DNA of 64,000 nt from Marinomonas piezotolerans (GTDB lineage Bacteria > Pseudomonadota > Gammaproteobacteria > Pseudomonadales > Marinomonadaceae), in assembly GCF_003362755.1 (NCBI RefSeq), contig NZ_QKRA01000001.1, positions 186,001-250,000 of the forward strand, in the 5' to 3' direction. The stretch's first letter is position 1; the number at the start of each line of letters is the position of its first letter. The translations under genes and the position numbers were made by a program. The notes beneath the pieces were generated by a model. It was not told where the DNA came from. It did not search any database and saw only the letters and a list, made by a program, of their open reading frames with translations. Positions 17,510 through 26,912 of the stretch are shown here, one piece after another.

Positions 17510-18829
17510 ATGGATATTCGTAGCCAGTTTATTCCAGATCAACTTGATCCAATGGAAACCGCCAGCATTGACGCGTTACGAGCGCACCAATTAGAGCGTT
17601 TGAAGTGGACAGTTCGGCATGCCTACAACAACGTACCGATGTACAAAGAGCGTTTTGATCAATTGGGTGTACACCCAGATGATATTAAATCGTTAGATGA
17701 TCTCGCGAAATTTCCCTTCACAACTAAGTTGGACCTACGCGACAACTACCCATACGGCATGTTTGCGACGCCGTTGAATCAAGTTGTTCGTCTCCATGCT
17801 TCAAGTGGTACGACCGGTAAGCCAACGGTTGTCGGTTATACCCAAAACGATATCGATACTTGGGCCAATATTGTTGCGCGATCCATTCGAGCAGCGGGTG
17901 GGCGCAAAGGCGATGTATTGCATAACGCCTACGGTTATGGCCTGTTCACGGGTGGTCTAGGTGCCCATTATGGCGCTGAGCGACTCGGTTGTACGGTGAT
18001 CCCTATGTCAGGTGGGCAAACTGAAAAACAAGTGCGCCTCATTCAAGACTTTCAGCCGGACATTATCATGGTGACACCGTCTTATATGCTGAATTTGTTA
18101 GATGAGATGGAGCGTCAGGGGATTGATCCGCTGGGCTTGAAATTGCGCTTGGGGATTTTTGGTGCTGAGCCATGGACCCATGAATTACGTCGCTCTGTTG
18201 AAGAGCGTGCTGGTATTCGCGCTATGGATATCTATGGTTTGTCCGAGATTATGGGGCCTGGTGTTGCAATGGAGTGTGCAGAAAGCCAAGACGGGCCGAC
18301 GGTTTGGGAAGATCACTTCTACCCTGAGATCATTGATCCGAATACAGGTGAAGTGTTACCTGACGGTGAAATGGGAGAATTGGTGTTTACCAGTTTGAGC
18401 AAAGAAGCATTGCCGATGATTCGCTACCGTACACGTGACCTAACTCGGCTTCTGCCGGGAACAGCGCGACGAATGCGTCGCATTGATAAGATCACGGGCC
18501 GCAGTGATGACATGATGATTATCCGTGGTGTTAACGTCTTCCCAACTCAAATTGAAGAAGAAGTGATAAAAGTTAATCACTTTTCTGAAAATTATGAAAT
18601 TCATTTGTATCGTAAAGGTAATATGGACGGCATGGACGTTCATGTTGAGCTGCGTCCTGAGTGTGCTAACTTTGATGAGCAACAAATCAATGGTGCCATC
18701 AATGAACTACGCCACCATGTGAAGTCCTCAGTGGGCATTAGCATTAATGTAACCCTAAGAGATATAGGCTCTATGGCGCGTTCTGAGGGTAAAGCGAAGC
18801 ACGTTTACGACGAGCGAACCCCCGCCTAA
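17510..18829 (+). CDS. paaK: Phenylacetate-CoA ligase
   Basis: A 439-residue AMP-forming ligase that activates phenylacetate with ATP and CoA, the entry step. The P-loop segment SSGTTGKPTVVGYT lies at about residues 100-113. YGLSEIMGPG follows, and the C-terminal mobile domain has KITGRSDDMMIIRGVNVFP. GAGAGAG precedes the start by a few bases. It is the last gene of the first operon, about 90 bases after paaJ, and a terminator follows. Confidence 0.95.
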   Translation: MDIRSQFIPDQLDPMETASIDALRAHQLERLKWTVRHAYNNVPMYKERFDQLGVHPDDIKSLDDLAKFPFTTKLDLRDNYPYGMFATPLNQVVRLHASSGTTGKPTVVGYTQNDIDTWANIVARSIRAAGGRKGDVLHNAYGYGLFTGGLGAHYGAERLGCTVIPMSGGQTEKQVRLIQDFQPDIIMVTPSYMLNLLDEMERQGIDPLGLKLRLGIFGAEPWTHELRRSVEERAGIRAMDIYGLSEIMGPGVAMECAESQDGPTVWEDHFYPEIIDPNTGEVLPDGEMGELVFTSLSKEALPMIRYRTRDLTRLLPGTARRMRRIDKITGRSDDMMIIRGVNVFPTQIEEEVIKVNHFSENYEIHLYRKGNMDGMDVHVELRPECANFDEQQINGAINELRHHVKSSVGISINVTLRDIGSMARSEGKAKHVYDERTPA

Positions 18830-18853
18830 CTTATTTTACTATCCGATTAGATA

Positions 18854-18885
18854 TAGCCTCTTATTTTAAGAGGCTAGGGATTTTT
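18854..18885 (+). terminator. Terminator after paaK
   Basis: TAGCCTCTT at 18854-18862 pairs with AAGAGGCTA at 18868-18876, with a 5-base loop, followed by GGGA and five Ts. It divides the paa cluster into two transcription units. Confidence 0.82.
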
Positions 18886-18909
18886 GTGTCCTGAAAATGT
18901 AATTTAACA

Positions 18910-18949
18910 TGATACATAAAATTAAAATAATTCTTGAGTTTTTGTATCA
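18910..18949. promoter_or_regulatory. Putative PaaX operator upstream of paaA
   Basis: TGATAC at 18910-18915 and GTATCA at 18944-18949 form an inverted repeat separated by 28 bases, with A-rich and T-rich inner flanks. It matches the site before paaF and resembles the known E. coli PaaX operator in arm sequence and spacing. Confidence 0.75.
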
Positions 18950-19006
18950 TTAGTCTATTCTGGATATTAATGAAATGACTTATATCTACGATATTGGAGA
19001 ATTCTC

Positions 19007-19999
19007 ATGTACGCACAGCAAGTAGAAACAGGGACGAAAGCCGTTAAATCTCTCGCCGAAATGGGGCCTGAGGAGCGCGCGTTTCAGGAAAAAATAGACG
19101 CAGAGATTAAAATCGAAGCGAAGAATTGGATGCCTGATAACTATCGTAAAACCTTGATTCGCCAAATCTCGCAGCATGCTCACTCTGAGATCGTGGGTAT
19201 GCTGCCAGAAGGAAATTGGGTAACTCGCGCACCGACTTTAAAGCGCAAATTACAGCTAATGGCCAAGATTCAAGATGAAGCGGGGCATGGCTTATATCTA
19301 TACAGTGCGATGGAAACACTTGGCGCAGACCGTGATGAAGAGATTGAAAAACTGCATTCAGGCCGAGCTAAGTATTCCAGCATATTCAACTACCCAACAT
19401 TGAACTGGGCTGATATGGGGGCAGTGGGATGGTTGGTTGATGGCGCAGCGATTGTTAATCAGGTTCCTCTTCAGCGCACCTCATACGGGCCGTATTCCCG
19501 CGCCATGATTCGTATTTGTAAGGAAGAAAGCTTCCATCAACGCCAAGGTTACGAAATTCTTTTGCACATGATGCGTCACGGTACACAAGTGCAAAAAGAT
19601 ATGGTGCAAGATGCCATCAATCGTTTGTGGTGGCCGTCATTGATGATGTTCGGCCCAAGCGATGCGGAGTCTCCTAACTCAGCTCAGTCCTTGGCTTGGA
19701 AGATCAAACGTCATACGAATGATGAATTGCGTCAGCGCTTCATCGATCAAACGATTCCCCAATTAGAGCTATTAGGCTGCACGGTTCCAGATCCAGATTT
19801 GAAGTGGAATGAAGAGCGCGGTCACTACGATTTTGGTGAGATTCAATGGGATGAGTTTTACGAAGTGCTTAAAGGTAATGGCCCTTGCAACCGTGAGCGA
19901 TTAGAAACCCGCCGTAATGCTACTCAAGACGGCGCTTGGGTCCGCGAAGCAGCGGTTGCGCATGCGAACAAAAAACAAAAACAACAGGCTGCTGCCTAA
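19007..19999 (+). CDS. paaA: Phenylacetyl-CoA epoxidase catalytic subunit PaaA
   Basis: A 330-residue di-iron oxygenase subunit. The ferritin-like iron ligands are in [12 protein letters not shown] (E-x2-H) and [11 protein letters not shown] (E-x2-H), with a further Glu in HAHSEIVG. With PaaC it forms the core of the multicomponent epoxidase that converts phenylacetyl-CoA to the 1,2-epoxide. GGAG precedes the start. It opens the second paa operon, directly after the PaaX-like operator. Confidence 0.96.
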   Translation: MYAQQVETGTKAVKSLAEMGPEERAFQEKIDAEIKIEAKNWMPDNYRKTLIRQISQHAHSEIVGMLPEGNWVTRAPTLKRKLQLMAKIQDEAGHGLYLYSAMETLGADRDEEIEKLHSGRAKYSSIFNYPTLNWADMGAVGWLVDGAAIVNQVPLQRTSYGPYSRAMIRICKEESFHQRQGYEILLHMMRHGTQVQKDMVQDAINRLWWPSLMMFGPSDAESPNSAQSLAWKIKRHTNDELRQRFIDQTIPQLELLGCTVPDPDLKWNEERGHYDFGEIQWDEFYEVLKGNGPCNRERLETRRNATQDGAWVREAAVAHANKKQKQQAAA

Positions 20000-20017
20000 G
20001 AATCTGAGGTATTTCCT

Positions 20018-20299
20018 ATGTCTGAGTGGACACTATACGAAGTCTTTATTCGAAGTAAACACGGTCTTAATCATAAGCATGTTGGCAGTGTACATGCTGT
20101 CGACGCTGAAATGGCAATAGAAAACGCGCGGGACCTTTACACGCGCCGAAACGAAGGTGTGAGCATTTGGGTAGCACCCTCTGCTGCGATCACCGCCACA
20201 GCAAGTGATGAAAAAGAGCCACTGTTCGATCCATCTGAAGACAAAGTTTACCGTCATGCAAGCTTTTATGAGTTGCCTGATGAAGTAGGGCATATGTGA
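20018..20299 (+). CDS. paaB: Phenylacetyl-CoA epoxidase subunit PaaB
   Basis: A 93-residue subunit, the usual size. It starts SEWTLYEVFIRSKHG and has the HVGSVHA and NARDLYTRRNEG segments typical of PaaB. It is thought to link the PaaAC core to the complex and has no known catalytic residue. It is spaced 18 bases from paaA and is followed at once by paaC. Confidence 0.95.
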   Translation: MSEWTLYEVFIRSKHGLNHKHVGSVHAVDAEMAIENARDLYTRRNEGVSIWVAPSAAITATASDEKEPLFDPSEDKVYRHASFYELPDEVGHM

Positions 20300-20306
20300 G
20301 GTGGCT

Positions 20307-21068
20307 ATGACTAAATACGATGACTTAACAGAGTTTCTATTGCGTCTTGGTGACAGTGCCTTGGTTCATGCTCAACGGTTATGCGAGTGGACCGGCCGAG
20401 CACCAGCTTTGGAAGAAGAGATGGGCATGATGAATGTCGGTCTTGATTTAGTTGGGCAGGCCCGCAATTGGTATGAATACGCTGCAGAGCGAATCGGCGA
20501 TGGTACCGACGCTGACACGTTAGCGTTTCGACGGGACGAGCGAGCATTTCGTAACCTGTTATTGGTTGAACAGCCAAATGGTGATTTTGCTGTGACCATG
20601 ACCAAGCAGTTTTTCTATGATGCATGGCAGTACCACTTACTCACGGCGCTTCAGCATTCCGGCGATGAGCGTATCGCAGCCATCGCTACGAAATCCTTAA
20701 AAGAGGTGACCTACCACCTGCGTCGCTCCAGTCAATGGATCGAGCGCTTGGGCGATGGTACTGACGAAAGTCACCAGCGTATGGAAAAAGCCATTGATAC
20801 CGTTTGGCGATTCACCTTTGAGATGGTAGAAGCGAACGACAGTGAATCCGCTCTAGCATCATCAGGTGTCATTCCTTCTTTAGCTGATCTACCCGAGCAG
20901 TGGCTTGCAACCGTTAACGATGTTTTCCGCAACGCGACCCTAACCGTGCCAGATGCCCCAAGTACTTTTTACCTCAGTGCCCGAACAGGCATGCATACGG
21001 AGCACTTAGGGATTTTGTTGGCCGAAATGCAATTCTTACAACGAGCCTATCCCGATGCGAGCTGGTGA
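20307..21068 (+). CDS. paaC: Phenylacetyl-CoA epoxidase structural subunit PaaC
   Basis: A 253-residue ferritin-like subunit that pairs with PaaA and stabilises it. LRLGDSALVHAQRLCEWTGRAP and GMMNVGLDLVGQAR are typical N-terminal segments. ATG 20307 has GAGG five bases upstream; GTG 20301 lacks a site. The end overlaps paaD by 14 bases. Confidence 0.95.
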   Translation: MTKYDDLTEFLLRLGDSALVHAQRLCEWTGRAPALEEEMGMMNVGLDLVGQARNWYEYAAERIGDGTDADTLAFRRDERAFRNLLLVEQPNGDFAVTMTKQFFYDAWQYHLLTALQHSGDERIAAIATKSLKEVTYHLRRSSQWIERLGDGTDESHQRMEKAIDTVWRFTFEMVEANDSESALASSGVIPSLADLPEQWLATVNDVFRNATLTVPDAPSTFYLSARTGMHTEHLGILLAEMQFLQRAYPDASW

Positions 21069-21588
21069 GTTAATTACCACTGACCTGCAAGGTCGTTCGG
21101 GGGACGAGACCGATATCCAGCGTGCTTACAGCGTGTTGGAAGAGGTGATGGACCCTGAAGTCCCTGTGGTAAGTGTCATGGATCTAGGAATCGTGCGCGA
21201 TGTGGATTGGGCGGATGGCCATTTACATGTGGTGGTGACGCCGACGTATTCAGGTTGTCCCGCGACCGAATACATCGAAACAGCGATACGCGAGGCATTG
21301 CAAGGCGCAGGGTTTGCTTTTCCAAAGGTATCCCAGCGCTTAGATCCAGCATGGACGACGGACTGGATCACTGGTCAAGGTCGCGAGCGACTCAAAGCGT
21401 ACGGCATTGCGCCACCCGTTGGGAGTTCCGATAAGCGTTCGTTAGTGTCGGGCGTCGCACAAGTCACCTGTCCTCATTGTGGTGGTGACGAAACGGAGCA
21501 ATTAAGTGAATTCGGTTCGACAGCCTGTAAAGCCTTATATCGATGTAAGTCCTGTTTAGAGCCGTTCGATTATTTTAAATGTATTTGA
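21055..21588 (+). CDS. paaD: Phenylacetate degradation protein PaaD (Fe-S assembly)
   Basis: A 177-residue protein with an N-terminal MIP18/DUF59 domain (DPEVPVVSVMDLGIVRDV, about residues 33-50) and a C-terminal zinc-type cluster with CPHCGG and CKSC. It is thought to help assemble the iron or iron-sulphur centres of the epoxidase. It overlaps paaC and precedes paaE by 36 bases. Confidence 0.93.
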   Translation: MRAGELITTDLQGRSGDETDIQRAYSVLEEVMDPEVPVVSVMDLGIVRDVDWADGHLHVVVTPTYSGCPATEYIETAIREALQGAGFAFPKVSQRLDPAWTTDWITGQGRERLKAYGIAPPVGSSDKRSLVSGVAQVTCPHCGGDETEQLSEFGSTACKALYRCKSCLEPFDYFKCI

Positions 21589-21624
21589 GCCATAAATAAC
21601 AATAACGTGGCCGTGGAGACACAG

Positions 21625-22698
21625 ATGAATCAATTTCATTCTCTTACCGTTTCGGATTTACGTCGTGAAACACGTGATTCTGTATCACTCGCTTTTGATA
21701 TTCCTGAAGAGCTCACTCAGAGCTACCAGTTCAAGCAAGGTCAATTTTTGACATTGCGTACCCATATCGATGGAGAGGAAGTACGTCGCTCTTACTCGAT
21801 TTGCAGCGGTGTACACGATAACGAAATGCGAGTGGCGATTAAACGCGTTCCAGATGGGCTGTTTTCTACCTTTGCCAATGAAGCGATCAAGGTAGGTGAT
21901 GTGCTTGATGTGATGCCACCGCTAGGACATTTTTACTCAGAGTTAGACCCAGCAAGACATGGTGACTATCTATTGGTTGCCGCGGGTAGCGGCATTACAC
22001 CTATTTTATCCATTGCCAAAACCACACTTGCGACAGAGCCACATAGTAAGGTCACCTTGGTTTATGGCAACCGCTCAACGTCGTCGACCATGTTTCGCGA
22101 TCAGTTAGCGGACTTAAAAAATACCTACATGGACCGTTTAAACCTGATCTTTGTTTTGAGCCGCGAGCAACAGGATATCGACTTATACAACGGCCATATT
22201 GATGCTGACAAATGTCGAGCCTTATTTGATCGCTGGGTAGATGTCAAAAATTTAACGGGCGCTTTTATTTGTGGCCCTCAATCCATGACGGAAATGGTCA
22301 AAGACTTGTTAAAAGAGTCTGGAACCCCCGAAGAAAATATCCATTTTGAATTGTTCGCTGCCGCAGGTAATGAACGTAAGCGTGAGCAACGCGCGCAAGC
22401 GGCGGCTCATGCGGACATCTCTGAAATTACTGTCATTCGTGATGGTCACGCGATGACCTTTGATCTCAAGCAGAATACCGAAAACCTATTGAATGCGGGC
22501 AATGAGCATGGCGCTGAACTGCCATTCTCATGCCAAGCAGGTGTCTGCTCGACCTGTAAATGCAAGGTCATTGAGGGTGAGGTCGACATGGACATCAGCA
22601 TTGGTCTAGAGGACTACGAAGTAGAAGCGGGTTATGTACTGTCTTGTCAGTCTTATCCTGTCTCTAAGAAAGTGGTTCTCGACTTCGACGAAATTTAA
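21625..22698 (+). CDS. paaE: Phenylacetyl-CoA epoxidase reductase PaaE
   Basis: A 357-residue reductase with an FAD domain (RRSYSICSG), an NAD(P) domain (FICGPQSM) and a C-terminal plant-type 2Fe-2S ferredoxin (CQAGVCSTCKCK, then LSCQ). It delivers electrons from NADPH to the PaaAC di-iron centre. ATG 21625 has GGAG six bases upstream and is preferred to GTG 21607. Confidence 0.95.
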   Translation: MNQFHSLTVSDLRRETRDSVSLAFDIPEELTQSYQFKQGQFLTLRTHIDGEEVRRSYSICSGVHDNEMRVAIKRVPDGLFSTFANEAIKVGDVLDVMPPLGHFYSELDPARHGDYLLVAAGSGITPILSIAKTTLATEPHSKVTLVYGNRSTSSTMFRDQLADLKNTYMDRLNLIFVLSREQQDIDLYNGHIDADKCRALFDRWVDVKNLTGAFICGPQSMTEMVKDLLKESGTPEENIHFELFAAAGNERKREQRAQAAAHADISEITVIRDGHAMTFDLKQNTENLLNAGNEHGAELPFSCQAGVCSTCKCKVIEGEVDMDISIGLEDYEVEAGYVLSCQSYPVSKKVVLDFDEI

Positions 22699-22741
22699 CG
22701 CTGCTTTTCACGCTTAGACAATTATAAAAAACAAGAATGAA

Positions 22742-22758
22742 GGTGGCGCAAAGCCACC
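22742..22758 (+). other. Small hairpin in the paaE-paaZ gap
   Basis: GGTGGC-GCAAA-GCCACC forms a 6-base-pair GC-rich stem ending 4 bases before the ribosome-binding GGAG of paaZ. No T-run follows, so it may tune translation or mRNA stability. Confidence 0.4.
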
Positions 22759-22771
22759 GTTGGAGAACATT

Positions 22772-24826
22772 ATGAGCCAAAGCCCTGTATTACAGAGTTT
22801 TATTGCTGGAGAGTGGATAGGTCACGAAGCTGGTCAAGCGCTTGTGAGCCCAGTAAACGGTGAAACAATCTATCACACTCACGCCGAAACCATCGATTTT
22901 TCCCAATCATTAGCCTTTGCTCGCCAACAAGGTCGCGCTTCGCTGATGGCAATGGATTTCCAAAGCCGCGCGTCACGCCTGCGTGATTTGGGCAAATACC
23001 TTCTAGAGCACAAAGAGTCACTGTACCAAGTGTCACTGCTAACCGGTGCGACGCGTAATGATAGCTGGGTCGACATTGAAGGCGGTGCAGGCACTTTGTT
23101 TGCTTACGCGAGTGTCGGACGACGTGAGTTGCCATCGGGTAACTTGATTCACGAAGACGATGCCTTTCCTTTGGGCCGTGAAGGCCAGTTTTTCGGGTCG
23201 CACATCTTGGTCCCCCGCCAAGGTGTTGCGGTCCATATTAACGCGTTCAACTTCCCAATTTGGGGTATGTTGGAAAAATTTGCCGCGAACTTTCTTGCTG
23301 GGATGCCGTGCATTGTAAAGCCTGCTACGTCTACGTCGTATTTGACTGAAGCGTGTGTGCGTTTGATGCAAACATCTGGGTTATTGCCAGAGGGAAGTCT
23401 GCAGCTTGTGATTGGTCGAACAGGTGACTTATTAGATCGTTTGGACGGTCAAGATATGGTGACTTTTACCGGGTCAGCAAGCACCGCAGCGAAGCTTCGG
23501 GTCACTCCGAATATCATCAATAACTCTATCCCATTTAATGCCGAAGCAGACTCTTTGAACTGTGCTATTTTGGCGCCCGATGTGGACGTCGATAGTCCAG
23601 AATTTGATTTGTTCATTAAAGAAGTCGCACGTGAGATGACCGTAAAAGCAGGGCAAAAGTGTACTGCCATTCGCCGTGTTTTGATCCCAGAAAATCAAGT
23701 TCAAGCTGTGTCAGAGCGCCTTTCAGCGCGACTTGCCAAGGTCTCTATTGGCGATCCTCATTTAGACTCAGTGCGTATGGGGGCGCTGGCATCTTTTGAT
23801 CAGAAAGAAGATGTTTTAGCGCAACTTGGGCAATTACTAAAAAGTAGCCAAGTGGTGTATGGCCATGAGGAAGGTTTTGAGGTTCAAGGAGAAGGCTCTA
23901 AACACGGAGCGTTCGTGCAACCGACATTGCTGCTAAGCAATGATCCTGACGCTGAAGGCGGCGCACATGACATTGAAGCGTTTGGTCCGATCAGCACGTT
24001 AATGCCTTATAAAGATATTGACCACGCGATTGCGCTAGCGGCAAGAGGTAAGGGCTCGTTGGTGACAACGCTTGTGACTCAAGATCCAAAAGTCGCTCGA
24101 AAAGTCGTGCCAGCGTTGGCTGCTTGGCATGGCCGTGTTCATATTTTGAATGAGGCCAGCTCAAAAGAATCGACAGGGCATGGCTCGCCATTACCTGTGC
24201 TGAAACATGGTGGCCCGGGTAGAGCGGGTGGCGGCGAAGAGTTGGGCGGTCTACGTGGTGTGAAGCACTATATGCAACGCGCAGCGATTCAAGGCTCCCC
24301 TACGATGTTGTCTGCGGTTACTGAAGAGTATGTGCGTGGCGCTGATACCTATGAAACCGATGTGCATCCTTTCCGTCGTTATTTTGAAGACCTTCGTATT
24401 GGCGAATCTCTACTCACTCATCGACGCACTGTGACAGAAACCGACATCGTGAACTTCGGCTGTTTGTCTGGTGATCATTTCTACATGCATTTTGATGATA
24501 TTGCCGCGCGCGACTCTCAGTTTGAGCAGCGTATTGCACATGGTTATTTTGTGCTGTCCGCTGCGGCGGGTTTGTTCGTATCGCCAGGCGAAGGTCCTGT
24601 CTTGGCTAATTATGGTTTGGATACGCTCCGCTTTATCACGCCAGTGCCGATGGGCGACACCATTCGTGCACGACTCACCTGTAAACGCAAAATCGATCAA
24701 GGAAAGCTGAGCCCTAAAGGTGAGCCTCAAGGCGTCGTGGTTTGGGATGTTCAGGTGACTAATCAGCATGATGAATTGGTCGCAAGCTACGACATTTTAA
24801 CCTTGGTTAAGAAACTAGAAAGCTAA
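22772..24826 (+). CDS. paaZ: Bifunctional oxepin-CoA hydrolase/aldehyde dehydrogenase PaaZ
   Basis: A 684-residue fusion. The N-terminal aldehyde dehydrogenase domain (about residues 1-520) has VHINAFNFPIWG, FTGSAST and the nucleophile in GQKCTAIRR. The C-terminal MaoC-like (R)-hydratase domain (about 540-680) has the hydratase motif GCLSGDHFYMHFDD and IAHGYFVLSAAAG. It opens oxepin-CoA and oxidises the resulting aldehyde. ATG 22772 has GGAG six bases upstream. It ends the second paa operon; a hairpin then separates it from the TRAP genes. Confidence 0.95.
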   Translation: MSQSPVLQSFIAGEWIGHEAGQALVSPVNGETIYHTHAETIDFSQSLAFARQQGRASLMAMDFQSRASRLRDLGKYLLEHKESLYQVSLLTGATRNDSWVDIEGGAGTLFAYASVGRRELPSGNLIHEDDAFPLGREGQFFGSHILVPRQGVAVHINAFNFPIWGMLEKFAANFLAGMPCIVKPATSTSYLTEACVRLMQTSGLLPEGSLQLVIGRTGDLLDRLDGQDMVTFTGSASTAAKLRVTPNIINNSIPFNAEADSLNCAILAPDVDVDSPEFDLFIKEVAREMTVKAGQKCTAIRRVLIPENQVQAVSERLSARLAKVSIGDPHLDSVRMGALASFDQKEDVLAQLGQLLKSSQVVYGHEEGFEVQGEGSKHGAFVQPTLLLSNDPDAEGGAHDIEAFGPISTLMPYKDIDHAIALAARGKGSLVTTLVTQDPKVARKVVPALAAWHGRVHILNEASSKESTGHGSPLPVLKHGGPGRAGGGEELGGLRGVKHYMQRAAIQGSPTMLSAVTEEYVRGADTYETDVHPFRRYFEDLRIGESLLTHRRTVTETDIVNFGCLSGDHFYMHFDDIAARDSQFEQRIAHGYFVLSAAAGLFVSPGEGPVLANYGLDTLRFITPVPMGDTIRARLTCKRKIDQGKLSPKGEPQGVVVWDVQVTNQHDELVASYDILTLVKKLES

Positions 24827-24834
24827 GACTTAAT

Positions 24835-24854
24835 AGGGCGGATGATCCCGCCCT
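24835..24854 (+). terminator. Hairpin after paaZ (weak terminator)
   Basis: AGGGCGG at 24835-24841 pairs with CCGCCCT at 24848-24854. The stem is GC-rich but no T-run follows, so partial read-through from paaZ into the TRAP genes is plausible. Confidence 0.45.
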
Positions 24855-24908
24855 TAGGGTCATTTGAAAGGATTCTTACACCACAATAATAAAAATTCAG
24901 GAGCTATC

Positions 24909-25442
24909 ATGTCTCTAAAAAGCTGGATTGAGAAGCATTACCCAGAGCCAAACCTATATCGCTGGGTGGGTTTGGTGCTCGAAGCAATTTCTGCCACTGT
25001 GTTGCTCTTCCTGATGGCATTAACCTGTGTCGATGTCGCCGGGCGCTACCTTTTTAACAACTCTGTTAACGGTGCCTTTGAACTGACCCAAATTGGTTTG
25101 GCCGTCATGGTATTTGCGCAAATGCCATTGATCACTTGGCGCGGCAGTCATGTCGTTGTGGATCTACTGGATGAGGTGCTGGGCAATCGCATTGTCAAAG
25201 TACTAGGCATCTTTTCAGTATTCGTTGTCTCGTCTGCGTTCTATTTTCTCGCTGTTCGTATTTATGAGCTGGCTGCACGATCTCTGCGTCGTGGTGAAGT
25301 CAGCGAGTATCTACAAATCCCGACCGGATACTTAACAGAATACATTGCCATTATGAGCTGGATCACTGCGGCTTGTATGTTGACCTACGGCGCGTACCGC
25401 GTGCTCAAAGGCGGCAAAGAAACGACACAGTTTGGAGAGTAG
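24909..25442 (+). CDS. TRAP transporter small permease (DctQ type)
   Basis: A 177-residue inner-membrane protein with four hydrophobic segments and the DctQ signature: an RYLFNNSVNGAFELTQ segment after the first helix and FAQMPLITWRGSHVVVDLL before the third. It pairs with the large permease just downstream. ATG 24909 has AGGAGC upstream; the longer frame from 24864 has none. Lying 82 bases after paaZ, it may import an arylacetate or related acid (inference). Confidence 0.88.
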   Translation: MSLKSWIEKHYPEPNLYRWVGLVLEAISATVLLFLMALTCVDVAGRYLFNNSVNGAFELTQIGLAVMVFAQMPLITWRGSHVVVDLLDEVLGNRIVKVLGIFSVFVVSSAFYFLAVRIYELAARSLRRGEVSEYLQIPTGYLTEYIAIMSWITAACMLTYGAYRVLKGGKETTQFGE

Positions 25443-25443
25443 C

Positions 25444-26772
25444 ATGTCAGTTGTATTAATCGGTTTTGCCGTACTGTTGTTTTTGATCTTAGTTATTCGT
25501 ATGCCTATTGCCTTTGCAATGGGGGTGGTGGGCTTCTTCGGTTTTGCCATTTTGCAAGGCTTAAGCTTCGACAATGTGTTTTCTTTCCGTTGGACTGCCT
25601 CTCTAACATTGGCTTCCAATCGAGTGATTGGAACCGTGCAAGATTACAATCTGTCTGTCATTCCATTGTTCATTCTAATGGGGAATCTTGTTACTCGATC
25701 TGGTCTATCGCAAGAACTGTACAACGCTTCTTATGCTTTTTTAGGTCATCGAAAAGGCGGTTTAGCGATGTCAACGGTCTTGGCGTGCGGCGGATTTTCT
25801 GCAATCTGTGGTTCGAGTTTGGCAACCTCTGCAACGATGGCCAAAGTAGCTATGCCGCCAATGCGCAAATTTGGCTATTCAGATAGCTTAGCAACGGCTT
25901 CAATCGCGGCAGGCGGTACATTGGGGATCTTGATTCCGCCAAGTGTCATTTTGGTGATCTACGGTCTACTGACGCAAACCAGTATACGAGAGCTGTTTGC
26001 AGCGGGGTTTATCCCAGGTCTATTAGGCATCTTCTTGTACATGTGCGCCGTGCGTTTCGTCGTTTGGCGAAATCCGTCAGCAGGGCCTGCTGGGGAACGA
26101 ATGGGCTTTAAAGAACGAATGCTGGCCCTGAAAAGTATCTGGGGTGTGCTGTCTCTCTTCATTATCGTGATGGGTGGGATCTACCTTGGGGTTTTTACTC
26201 CTACCGAAGCAGCGGGGATTGGCGCCGGTGGCGCGTTGATCATTGGCTTGAGTCGTCGCAGTTTAAGTATTGGCGGTATCGCAGAAACGCTGCTGGATAC
26301 GACACGAACCACTGCAATGTTGTTCTGTGTGGTAATCGGTGCCTTTATCTTTTCCGACTTTATTACCCGAGCAGGGTTACCTGATGCACTTTTAAACTTT
26401 GTTACAGCATTAGAGCTGAGCCCTATGCTGGTGATCATGGTGATTCTCGCAATTTACATTCTGCTTGGAATGATCTTCGAAAGTTTGTCGATGTTGCTGC
26501 TGACTGTCCCAGTCTTTTTTCCTCTTGTGTCGAGTCTGGGGTTTGATCTTGTTTGGTTTGGCATCGTGGTTGTGGTGGTCACAGAGATCAGTTTGATCAC
26601 ACCGCCTGTCGGTATGAATGTGTTTGTGTTGAGTGCGGTGCTGAAAAACGTCAAAGCCGGAACAATTTTTAGAGGTGTTACTCCGTTTTGGTGCGCCGAT
26701 ATTATCCGACTTTTCATCATTATTTTCATCGTACCGGTTTCAATGTTTCTACCAAAATTTTTATACGGCTAG
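25444..26772 (+). CDS. TRAP transporter large permease (DctM type)
   Basis: A 442-residue protein with about 12-13 hydrophobic segments. ACGGFSAICGSSLATSATMAKVA and GGTLGILIPPSVILVIYG are DctM hallmarks. It forms the sodium-coupled channel for a periplasmic binding protein. The start is 2 bases past the DctQ stop, with GGAGAG upstream. The binding protein follows after a 140-base gap. Confidence 0.92.
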   Translation: MSVVLIGFAVLLFLILVIRMPIAFAMGVVGFFGFAILQGLSFDNVFSFRWTASLTLASNRVIGTVQDYNLSVIPLFILMGNLVTRSGLSQELYNASYAFLGHRKGGLAMSTVLACGGFSAICGSSLATSATMAKVAMPPMRKFGYSDSLATASIAAGGTLGILIPPSVILVIYGLLTQTSIRELFAAGFIPGLLGIFLYMCAVRFVVWRNPSAGPAGERMGFKERMLALKSIWGVLSLFIIVMGGIYLGVFTPTEAAGIGAGGALIIGLSRRSLSIGGIAETLLDTTRTTAMLFCVVIGAFIFSDFITRAGLPDALLNFVTALELSPMLVIMVILAIYILLGMIFESLSMLLLTVPVFFPLVSSLGFDLVWFGIVVVVVTEISLITPPVGMNVFVLSAVLKNVKAGTIFRGVTPFWCADIIRLFIIIFIVPVSMFLPKFLYG

Positions 26773-26912
26773 AGGAGAGGAGTTCACACGCGTTTTTTAA
26801 ATAGTTGGGGAGTGGCTTTTTAAACGTATGGCGATGTCTGCGTGAGCGAAGGTCATTATTTAGAGAGAGCAAATAGTAATAATGTAAATCATAAACTATA
26901 GGAATAATAAAT

